NCBI GenBank assembly: GCA_037389465.1
Contig: JAZARR010000197.1
Span: forward strand, 3,644,501-3,708,500
Source: Baylisascaris procyonis
Taxonomy: Eukaryota > Nematoda > Chromadorea > Rhabditida > Ascarididae
Length of the DNA: 64,000 bases
Direction: 5' to 3'
A program made the translations under genes and the position numbers. Of this stretch, positions 14,801 through 25,100 are shown in pieces. Every line of letters begins with the position of its first letter. Position 1 is the first letter of the stretch. The notes below the pieces were generated by a model. It made no database searches. It saw only the letters and a list, made by a program, of their open reading frames with translations, and was not told where the DNA came from.

Positions 14801-15460
14801 CAAAACACTCTCTTTCAGCTATCACATTTGACAGTATTTTTTTTTCATATATTCCATTCCAGGCTATATCCCACATAGCTGGAGAGGATAAGCGAGTATA
14901 TAGAAGGATATCGTCAACTTATTCACCTATGTGTTACCTTAAAAAATTCGTAAAGAATTAAATCTCTTTAAAAACTTGAAGAAAAAATTTTCATAAAGTT
15001 TTAGCAATTTGCACACTGGATGAAACATAAACCTTCACCTTATCCCTTTTGCAAACGGCTACACCATTAAAATAATATATTCGTTAAATGAACAAAGGCA
15101 CTTTTCAGGCTCATTAAACGGAGCCAATAAAGATCGGTAATTCGATGAAAATTTCGACTCTTTAAACGATGACCGTTGCTTTGATATGGACAACAAAGCC
15201 TTAGAAAGATACAAAACCTTATAAAAGATGACCTCATCGATGCCTTTTCTTCCAGGTCAAAGAAGTAATTTCCCTTACCTATATCAACAGGGTATATTAA
15301 ATTTAGAAGCATCATACCAGTATCTTCAAAAGCTTCATCAGTGTATTCGTTATAAAGTGCGGAGTTTCGATCAGCGAGACGACGACGACCTCGACCTCGA
15401 ATTCGTGGCTTGCTATCTATACCGTTGTTAACTTCCATCATGACCATGTCATACCCATTC
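5879..15460 (-). CDS. IFT43: Intraflagellar transport protein 43 homologue (IFT-A subunit)
   Basis: IFT43 is a small subunit of IFT complex A, which drives retrograde transport and membrane-protein entry in cilia. Minus-strand exons: 15460-15318, 13586-13490, 10812-10758, 10163-9996, 9324-9211, 8560-8520, 6613-6493, 6051-5879 (stop). From 13586 onward every junction is phase-consistent. The C-terminus is diagnostic: LDEIDLSLLSRYLCGEDEV followed by AWTWDYVFASISTEM and EEW aligns with the conserved end of animal IFT43 (EIDLKLLT...WDWDHLF...EW). The preceding VPLDIPHIDR and VSVNRVAAMYQLDAL match the family's IPxIPDLE and IQIKRVMTYRDLD region. The middle is basic and Ser/Pro-rich with repeated LF-x-x-P motifs. 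The first exon (acidic/RGRGRRR, ALYNEYTDEAFEDTG) leaves phase 1 while the 13586 exon enters after phase 2, so at least one linking exon between them is missing from my model, and the true start is uncertain. Confidence 0.82.
6635..6770. repeat. Degenerate short tandem repeat (AAGCTGTCAGCAATTTACC-like)
   Basis: Four or more diverged copies of a roughly 24-bp unit containing GCTGTCA(G/A)CAATTT lie in the IFT43 intron just upstream (in transcript terms) of the exon ending the array side at 6613. No coding content is seen. Confidence 0.6.
6992..7740. repeat. TTTCTTACCCATCTTATCCG minisatellite with higher-order structure
   Basis: About 750 bp built from a roughly 20-bp unit, TTTCTTACCCATCTTATCCG, with variants (CATCTTAGTCG, CATCCTACCCG, CGTACTTGTCTTATCG). 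Larger blocks of several units recur, for example around 7224-7345, 7440-7560 and 7560-7690. It lies in the IFT43 intron between the exons at 8520 and 6613. On the transcribed (minus) strand every unit reads GATGGGTAAGAAACGG, which resembles a 5' splice site. Confidence 0.9.
7948..8090. repeat. Tandem duplication of about 70 bp
   Basis: Two adjacent diverged copies, each starting GGGAAACGG, running through a TTGCA...GGAATTC/AGAATTC-like core and ending CTACTGAAAACAAAAAA or TTACTGAAAACAAAAAA. It sits in the same IFT43 intron. The sequence was not recognised as a known element. Confidence 0.6.
13085..13145. repeat. AACCGGAATCCCAAAAAA tandem repeat
   Basis: Three to four copies of an approximately 17-bp unit containing CCGGAATC separated by A runs, inside the IFT43 intron between the exons at 13490 and 10812. 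Nothing coding is apparent. Confidence 0.7.
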
Positions 15461-15848
15461 CTTAAAAAAAAATTAATGCCTCATCACATTTCAAACAATC
15501 CATTTCACTAGAAAACTTCCATCCCCACCCCCCCCCCCTTCCCCAAGGACTTTTCAGGTCATAATTACTACCACGGGAACTTCTACGGGGAATCTGAAGT
15601 AGCTCTAATCAGGGAATCTAAAGTAAACCGCTGACTTGCCCGTTTAGGTGCATTTAAAAATTTTTGTGAACAATGAGCCGTCTTCGATCAGCAATTTCAA
15701 ACGTAATGCTCTTTATGTTCTTTCGACATCTTTGCAATCAAATGTCAACGGTGATCGATCCCCCCCCTTTTTCAGTGCGCATCGTCGAAACGTTTTCCGA
15801 TTCGTTGTATCGACTGCAACGGCAATTCGATGTGATCGATGACCACAC

Positions 15849-16018
15849 GGAAATAGGTAAAACCAGGTCCCATTTCCTACTTGTGCAGGTAAAAGGCGGA
15901 AATAGGTAAAACAAAAGGCGGAAATAGATAAGGCCAGGTCCCATCTGCTACCTGGTGCAGATAAAAAGCGGAAATAGGTAAAACCAGGTCCCATTTCCTA
16001 CCTGGGGCGGGTAAAAAG
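15849..16018. repeat. Minisatellite GGAAATAGGTAAAACCAGGT-type
   Basis: Three to four imperfect copies of a 45 to 65-bp unit made of GGAAATAGGTAAAACCAGGT, CCCATTTCCTACCTG and GCAGGTAAAAGGC. Copies differ by short indels. The array is directly upstream of the first IFT43 exon I can identify. Confidence 0.75.
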
Positions 16019-18264
16019 TGGCTTCCCAATCGCATCCAAATTTAACACACGCATAATTTTTTCATTTGCGAAATAAAGCTTATCAATAATATTATTACAA
16101 TAAATAACAATTACGCTACAGTTGTTATCATAGAAGAAAGGCATATAATATTAAAGAAAAAAAGGTTTATTAAAACATCGATTAATATAAAACTGTCAAA
16201 TTTCTGGTTAAATAAATTCTTACAGCGTCGAACAAAAAATGCATAAGCATTAAGTTGGTGACTACTGATTGAGAATGCGACTATCGGAGGCGCAAATGTC
16301 GTAGCACCGACGCGTACAATAAACTGGACGACATAAATCGATATTATTTCAATTAAAAAAAATTTATCGTTCTAAAAAAAGAAGGAGATGAATATAAAAT
16401 AAGAATAGAATCGAAAAATTTCACTAAAAATAAATGAAAATAAAAATTGAATAATTCAATGTAAAAAAAAAATGCGCACTGTATATAAATTCCAAACAAA
16501 TTAAAACTCTTAGTCGAATTCATCAAAACGAATTAACACCAAAAAAAAAAAAAATCAGTCAAAATTTTTTAAATTTTTCTTTCAACTACACTGTAATCAA
16601 CGAATTGACAAACGCCATTATAACCTGTCCATAATTGAACAGAAATGAATCCTTACTTGTCTTTACCATCATCTCTGATCGAACGTAAATTATAATATTA
16701 TTTCTAATTAAGGTCATAATCAAACGGGAAAAGAAAGCAAAGGGGGTAAGAAAAGAAGAAGATTTTCCATTCAAATAGTGCTCGACCTTCACCGTCCCCT
16801 CCCCCCCCCCCCCACTATTCAATAATTTAGTCCGGAACCTAGTCCTGGTATTGTGGAAAGGAGTAAGGGGAAGAGGGGATAAATCTTCTGAATATCAAAA
16901 AACTTCTTGTTGGGTAACTTTTTCCCAACCTAAGACTCCACTTATGGAGCGCTTGAATGTCGGGTACGTTAAAAGAACTGCTGCGTTTTACTTCAAGAAA
17001 CCTACCTAGTAATTTCTAAATATTACTTCATTCAATTACCTTTATTCTATATGGACACTAATACCTGCCAACGTTGTAATTATGCTCATCACATTATAAT
17101 TCAGGTTTATTCTAACTAAATAAAATAAATTCAATCAAAATTTTGCCTTTATCCTAATCGATAAACTATGCGATCGTATATCCATTGTATGCTAGCTCAC
17201 TTTAGCTGCATCGATCCCCCATAATCCTCTATAGTCCCTTATATCAACATTGGTCGATTCTCCTTGCCAATATTCATATACGCCATAGCAAGGGTACTAA
17301 TGCTTCATTGTTGTATTTCTCGGTTCAATTTCTTTCTAGTTCAGCATAATCTAGCCATCTGAACGGAACCTTTCTACTGAATAATATTCCCCCCCCCCCC
17401 CCCCCTCCTAGGTATTTAAAGGACCCCCCCCACACCCCTCACCTCCCACCCTCACCATACATACCCCCTTCGGGATACTCCAAAACCCTCTTACGTCGAA
17501 TGACACATACAATTGATGTTATATATGTGGATAAATATTCAAAGATATTAAGTGCTCTTCGTACAGTGAAACTGAAAAGTTTTTGTTGATTTCAAAGGAA
17601 TTTCATTGCAACGAATGGGAAAATGCGCCAGATAAGCTAGCACGATATGTGCTTTTTACAGTTTAATTTGTTAGGCCACTTGCAATGATTTATTTTAATG
17701 CACATAAAAATATGAATCAATTCTAGTGGAACTGTAGAGGTGATCAGCTTAGCACCGGCTGATCTAATGGGTGGTATTGCGAATCTGCATATGAGATTAT
17801 AGACTGAAAGACCAATCGATATATACACATATATAGAGTCTCAACAAATTCATGGTAAAACCTTTCAATGAAATGGTCACTCACCTTTTTCAATAATTTT
17901 TTCACACCTCTCTAATAAAACAATGAAATCTAGATTTGAAATGGAAGTTGATTTCACCCCTCGTCAACCCATTCTAAAATGTTTGATAATCGTAAACCAA
18001 TTAGACTCATTTCACTTTTATAAAACCAATAGTTTTTTCTTTGAAAATACACATACACACTCCCTTTTATTTATTTTATTCTATCCTCTAAATATATAAA
18101 GCCAAATAAACCATTCGCTAAGCTTCATCAGTTGCCACTTCAATTTATTTCAACCTTTTTTTTTCAAATAGTACAAAATAATTTTTTTATTTTCCCCGCC
18201 ACTCAAATTTCAACCCTTTTCCTTAAAGTTTTCTCTGTACATAACTAAATAAACTATTCGACAG

Positions 18265-18508
18265 AAAGAGAAGTGGGAGAGGATGGATGGGGGAGGGGGG
18301 GAGGGGATGGAGAGGGGAGGGGGGATGGAAAGGGGAGGGGGAAGAGGGGATGGATGGGGGAGGGGGGAGGGGGATGGAGAGGGGAGGGGGGATGGAAAGG
18401 GGAGGGGGAAGAGGGGATGGACGGGAGAGGAGGAGGGGGGATGGAGAGGGGAGGGGGAAGAGGGGATGGATGGGGGAGGGGGGAGGGGGATGGAGAGGGG
18501 AGGGGGAA
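18265..18508. repeat. G-rich minisatellite (GATGGATGGGGGAGGGG units)
   Basis: About 240 bp of nearly pure purine made from alternating blocks GATGGATGGGGGAGGGG, GGATGGAGAGGGGAGG and GATGGAAAGGGGAGGGG, with a higher-order period near 65-75 bp. The many closely spaced G-tracts make quadruplex formation plausible on the plus strand. Open frames across it in several phases are artefacts of composition. Confidence 0.9.
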
Positions 18509-21500
18509 TCAAATTTTAGATTTGGACCAATTCCCCTTTTCAGATACCATTTCGATAAAAACCTTTCAAATTCTACGGAATCCTCAATAAAATCTCTTCT
18601 TTAATTAAAAAAAAACCCAGCAAATTACATTAAATGATATCGATCAATGAAATTTATACCCCCTCAAAAAATATTCACTTTTAGCATCTCTTTTTAAATT
18701 GAACTTAATTACAAATATTTTTTTATAAACGATAATGAATGAATATCTTCAATGTATAAAAATTCATACAGGTACGGTAATAATACCGTTTACAAGTTAT
18801 TAATGAAATAGGTTTACAGGTAATTCCAACCGGAAATCAGGTATAACACCTTAATTATTAATAAGCTTTAAAGTTGGTAATAAATATAGGTGTAACACCT
18901 AATAAACAACAAATCCTAAACGGATGAGTGTGCAACGTTACAGACTATGCTATTGCACCTGTTTCTATGTAGAATGTATACGGGTTATTGATCGATGATG
19001 ATCGCCACATACAACGTCGATCGATCAATCGATATTTGTCCACATTTCGACGTACCACAAACATTCACAAAGCGCCTACGAAATGTGTACTTTATATACG
19101 AGAGGATGAAACGAGCCAGCCGTCTGTCACAAGAATTGAAATAACTTATAAATGAAAGGATGATAGATCCCTATCACTGCTGTTGCTATCTAAATATCAT
19201 CGATCCTGAAATTAAGGTACCACCCGCCAATTTTCGTACCACATTTCTAATATTTCCCCCAAAGATGTGTCTGGGATAACTCTGGAATATATCCCTCAAA
19301 TTTCTGGATTGGATTTGATCTACTTCCATATCTCCTAACTGCTCCATCACTCACTGCTTCCACTATGCCTGCTTTTTTCCTCCTTTTATTCCCCCCCCCC
19401 TCCCATATATTCAAAAACTTTGTTCCAGAGTATTGCCAATATTCAGCACTCAAACCACAAGTAAATTGAAAATGGCCCAGGAAAAAAACCAGATGGCATA
19501 GGTAAAAAGGTCAAAGTTCAGTTTTTTTTTATTGTTTCAACGATAAATTTGGGCGTTGTAAAAAAAAATGGTAAGGATGAGAGGTTCAAATATTACAATT
19601 TACCATTAAGATTGGACGTTAGAAAATTATAACGTTGTGATGGATTTTTCGGGATCATACAATTCACTATGAGAGAATGCTAACAGCTTTTTTTATTCTT
19701 ATAATTACTAATAAACTTAAAGCTTAATTTAATGTGAAAATGCTGAATTATTTTAGTGATTTTTTTTATTCAAAAAAAAGTTTTAAGTTGATTTATCTAT
19801 GATTAATGATATATGGATATGGGGATAGTTCATCTTTGGCTCCATTCTTGGAGTCAAATAGAGCAGCCTATGGCTCCTCTACTTATGGAATCTGCTCATT
19901 TCGTATTTTAATCACCGTTAAATTCCACAACTTTTACTAATTCATATCCTTTTTCAATTTTTATTTTTTTTTTTAAATAGAATATTTACCATTCTACTAA
20001 TCTTTAATCAAAAATTATTATTTCTCAATTATTAGCGAATATTATTTACTAAATAATTGATAAAAATAATAATTGGAAATGAGAAAGAAACCTCTCAAAT
20101 AATTGTATAATAATTACGAATGAATACCACATAAATGGGCATAACATAACGAATAATCAATAAAAACAAAAATTTTACCCTTAATAAATGTAAGCGTATA
20201 GATGGAAATTTATCGATCATAACGATTAATCACCTAATCACATCACATCATCTATTGAACGCTAAAAACCTTACACAGAAAATAAAGAAATATACAGGTG
20301 GTTCTTGCAGGATTTCTGATAAGTTCCTTATCACTACGAAACATCAGCAATGATAACGTACCTAGTTGAAATCAGCTGGAAATTGCTTCGAATCCCCCGA
20401 GTAACGGAAGGGAGGCGAGGAGGGGTTGGGGAAGATAGGTGGCTACTTCTTTTTTTGGGGGGGAATTAAAAAGTAATATTTTTTTTTACAAATTTCAATA
20501 TTTATTTCCGTATATGTTTAAAAAAAATTGATCCTATTTTATTTTATATTCATTAATATTCAACCAAATGTTTTCTCATCTCAGTAAGAAGAAATAAAAC
20601 AGTTTATTTAACACAAACGATGTCAATAAGCGTTAAATAGTCAATAATAAGCTAAAGAACAGAGAACATCGTTTGGGTGCCTAAGTCAATCCCCCCCCCC
20701 CCCCACTCCCAAAATATTCATTGCCGATCCACTGCACTCTTTGCAACGTTTCTATTTCTTTTCATTGATTTTCAACTACAGAAAACTTTCTAAAATTGTT
20801 ATTTTATTTTTTATTTTTTAAATTATTATTACTAAACATTCTTTAGAAGCGTAGAAAATGTCGATTGAATCGCATAACTAACGGAAATTTTAAATTCAAC
20901 TAACACTGTGAAATTGAAATCGAAGGACTTCGCAAAATTGACCCCTCTCCTCCGTTTCCGTTCATCGACAAATTTCCAGGATTATAGCATCTTGCATAAA
21001 GCTTGTTCCTTTATTCTACTAATCTTTAATTCCCCCCCCCCCCCAAAAAAAAAAAATTTAATTTTAAATTTATTTCAGTGTAATAAATATACCCCCAATT
21101 ATTAATAAATTTAAATAAAACAGTTTCTTAAATAAATCTTTTAAGTAATGAATTTTAGATATTAGACGAAAAATATATACAAGAAAAATGCTAAGAAATT
21201 CGGAACGAAACGCATTACACACACTCTGCCTAAAAAAAAACAGACGAAAGAGTGCAATCTACAGCTATATAACTTTTCGTTGATGATGGCTAGAAAAAAA
21301 ATTTCAAAACTCCTAATGAAAGCTCCAATAATGCTCCGACATGGCTCCTATCATATATCACGCATTTTTCTTGCCGATTCCGTCTTCTTATCGACAAGCT
21401 TCTAGTAGATTTCAGCATCAACTTTTAAAGGAAGGAAATTGTAAAGGCTATAAGTTTTTGATAAGTAAGAAGTAGAGAACACTAGGAAGGTATATTGAGT

Positions 21501-22059
21501 TTCACCATATTATTTCACCTTACTATGATGTTCCTTTGAGAGTTTTAAAAGATTTTTTAAAGTTTAGAACTTACTTCCCTTATAAAGAGTTATGCTTATA
21601 TTCGGCTAAGTTTTTTCTAAAGTTTCCAACTTTTTTTACGCGCCTGAGTAAATTTTTAATAAACACTGCAATTTAAAAATATTTTATTGGAATTTATCCA
21701 TATAAAACTCGTATAAAAAAGCACACGAACCTCTAGATTTTTATAGAGTACACATATTTCCTGTGGAACACTAACAATCATAAAGTTATTCGAAAGTTTT
21801 TCGGCATATCTATTCTTTCAAATGATATATACGATTTTATTGATTCATTCCTCTTCATTAAATATATATAAAATTTTTTAAAAGTTACCTTAATAATAAA
21901 ATTTACTAATAAAACTTCATCTTTCTTTAAGCATAAATAATCAATAAACAAATAAATAAAAATTTAAAACTGATCGATCAAGCATAAAACAATTCAACTT
22001 GAGCATCTGCAACACAAAACAAACTCTTTAATGCTCGTAACAATTTAGAGAGTAGACAT

Positions 22060-22199
22060 TTCGGTGGGGGCGTGGCAATTCGAATAGAATGGGCGGAGCG
22101 TTGCTAAGCAACAACCAATCAACGCGTTCGCACCGATCGCCCATATAAAAGTGAGCGCGAACGTACGCTCTAGCAGACTGTGAGTTGGCCGTTGGCTGA
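22060..22199 (+). promoter_or_regulatory. MED26 core promoter, possibly bidirectional
   Basis: A locally GC-richer stretch directly before the MED26 start. It contains GGGGGCGTGG near 22066-22075, GGGCGG at 22091-22096, the X-box at 22100-22112, a CCAAT box (AACCAATCAA) just after it, and a TATA box (TATAAAAG) at 22144-22151. The start codon follows 49 bp after the TATA box, giving a short 5' leader. IFT43 reads in the opposite direction on the left side, so the region may serve both genes. Confidence 0.7.
22100..22112. promoter_or_regulatory. X-box (RFX/DAF-19 site) in the MED26 promoter
   Basis: The sequence GTTGCTAAGCAAC is a perfect inverted repeat of the RFX half-site GTTGCT with a one-base spacer. 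RFX-family factors (DAF-19 in nematodes) recognise this arrangement upstream of ciliary genes. Assignment is by motif only. Confidence 0.65.
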
Positions 22200-25100
22200 A
22201 TGGTTGCATGCGCCGCGGTCTCCGTGCAACTATCGTGTGCGGATTGGATGCAGCCGCAGTCCGCCGGTTGTTCGGCCGTTGATCAACTCAAACAGCAACT
22301 GCTATTCGCTGTTGAGAATGTAAGACAACACATTTGATACGGATCGTTAGGTCACTCTCTATGCTTTTTATTGATTTTTTGAGGTCATTTGCTGAGAGGT
22401 CAAAACATTTTAACGCACAATTAAATTTTAGACTTATATTCTGGCTGCGTTTTATGCTAATTTGTTGTCTTTAGTAATATTGCCCGTCGGGCATATTTAC
22501 GTGATAAGTTTGTTTCGATTGGCGTGCTGCTGATGTGGGATCCGATTTTGCACGCTTCGGTTTTTTATAGATTTAATTCTCCCACTTATATAAAAATTAT
22601 TTTTGTTTTGGGAAGGGGGGGGGGGGAGATCGTTATTCAGATCAGAAAAAGAAAATCCGCATCAACATAATAAGTTGGGTCTCCACTTCGGAGTTGATTT
22701 TGAAATCTGCGAACTTATCGACTCCTACCCGCCGAATAGTTCCCACTAGAATGTTGCAAGAAAAAGTTTTTTTTTGCAAATGCCATTCATTGATTCTCAA
22801 ATATTCGTTTCATTTTAGGAGAGTATCGACGAGGCGAACGATGTGATCGCAAAATTGGAGAAATTTGGAATGACCAAGGAGATCCTCGAGGTGAGAGTAT
22901 GTGCCTATGATGGCACACACACACACACCAACATACATACACACACACCACTGAGAGTGTGGTGGCGTTGTGTGTGTGTTGCCCCGTTAACGGCACACAC
23001 ACACTAAGGGCCCCTCCTCGCCCCAACGGCCCACCCGTTTCCACTAACAATGAGCGCATTCACGATGTGCGCATACTCCTCCCATTTCATTTCTCTCCAT
23101 CTCTGCGCTCTCTCTCACAATTGAATCGATATATGACGTCATCTATTTTTATAGTTTTTTTAAAATTAGTTCTTATTCATTGATTTTATTGATTGATTTT
23201 TTTATAATTTCTTATAAATATGTAATAATTAAGAGGTTACTTACCTGAGATTTTTGTTGGATTTCCGTTAGATATTGCAGTGAATATGATTTGATGAAAT
23301 TTATCGACAAAATAGCCTTAGTGGGGGGTTTGTGGCCGTATTGATGGCCGACTCACTCGATACGCACACAACTGACGAGTGTGTATACTGCATTTTGGGG
23401 CAGTGATGATTCGCATTCAACACGGTTACCATAGCAACCATTTGAGCGCGTCACGTGTTTACAACAAAACCAATAGAACGCTGACTAACGTGGAAATGCA
23501 CGTAGAATGATCGAAGTAAATGATGTTGCAAGTCGTTATAAATTTGCATATTTGCAAAAAAAAGAATTACAAATTTGCATATCTTTAAGTTGATGATGTG
23601 ATATGTTAATTAATCGAATGAAATCTTCAATTTAAGTTGATGTTGTCGAACTTTATAATTACTAACAACTTATATAAGAATATGCGCAAGTTTTTTTTTT
23701 TTTAATTGTTAAATATTTCTTTGCGCAGATTTTTTGAAGCGATATAACGATGCGGGATGGGAAGTGTTCTGTTGGTTGGCAACCAGTCCATCGGATTGGT
23801 ATAAACTATACCTGGGGATGAACATATAAGAGTAGGTGGATGGTACAGTTAGTACCTTTCCATATCCACCTAACAGCATAGCTTAGAACTTGAAACTTAG
23901 AACTTGAGCCTATCAAGGCGGAATTACGAGCGTATATTTCCCGATCGCTTTCAAATTTCTAGTTCAGGAAATCTGGCCACCAATCGTATAGAGGATCGTC
24001 TTCCTTGAAGGGTAAGTGACAAAATTACTGGGGAATATGAAAATTTAGATTGCGCTGTATCTCCACACAACTGCATAGGCGATGTAAATAAGGTCTGTAT
24101 TTGTGAATGTATATCACTTGAGGTTTTATATTATATAAAGAGCGATTTGGAATATTTCTTGTTCCTCTCACAGACCTCACTGAGAGGATTTCGAGAGGGA
24201 GGGGGAACTAAATGAAGAATATTTAGCTACTGGGAAGAGGATTGAGTTGAGAGATTAACACATCATGTTCGAGATGTTCATAATCCCACATCCCATAATA
24301 AAATAGCCCAAAATGAATATATAGTCAAAAGAGATGACTTAGTTTAACGAATAATGCGATGAAGTTTGGTTAGATAATGCTAAAACGTCGCAGATAGACC
24401 TCAGGATGTTGGCTTTTATATAATCGAGAGGTCGAGATGAAGTTCAGGCAAATATGATGGTTGTGATACAAATATTTTAATATTAGAAAGGGAGCATTAT
24501 TTTCATATTAGATATAAGGATTTTGCAGTCATTGGGGTTATAATAAACCTCAATAAAAATAACTCGAAGCGGAAGCAATAGCCACTTCTTGAGCCGGTAC
24601 TCTAGCTTGCATAGCTTATCCCTTATCATTGCGATCCACGTGCTTTATAATTGAAAGATCTCGTCCGGTAGACTAGATTCTTACTCGTGGCAGGGCACCT
24701 CAATGGTCCGTTGTGACCGGGTATGAGATCAGGGTGATTTGGCGGGGATTTATGGTATCTGACGATGGATTTTCAATAAGAGTAGGGATATATATAGAGA
24801 GCGGAGTCGGAGTTGCGCGGTATCGTTCATATTTTTACATATGGTTACGGAAGGACGTTATTGCTCTCTTCATGTTGGAAAGGAATGTGGATATTAAAAG
24901 TTGTGATGTTTTTTCTTTCTGAATGTTTTTAGTAGCATGCTGATTTTGTGAATTGAATTCTAAAAAGCAAATATTGTGCCAATTGCTTTGCGCGCTTCGT
25001 TTTTTTCTAGTATTTTGAAAGTTTTATGCTGCTGCAAGGAAGTGCTTCCTTAGCGGTTTCTATCGAGGTAATATACCCCATGACACACAGAATGAAACCT

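Larger units (their letters stand above)
15461..22059. other. Upstream region of IFT43 / gap before the MED26 promoter
   Basis: About 6.6 kb without an exon I can support. It contains minisatellites at 15849-16018 and 18265-18508, and C runs at 15528-15538, 16801-16813, 17389-17405, 20691-20704 and 21032-21044. It may hold a 5' non-coding or short coding exon of IFT43, since the most IFT43-like upstream exon begins at a splice acceptor (TTTTTAAG at 15461-15468). Confidence 0.5.

Noticed and set aside
18210..18604. Gly/Arg/Glu-rich and Pro-rich ORFs on both strands
   Set aside because: Pure purine minisatellite read in several frames; composition alone explains them.
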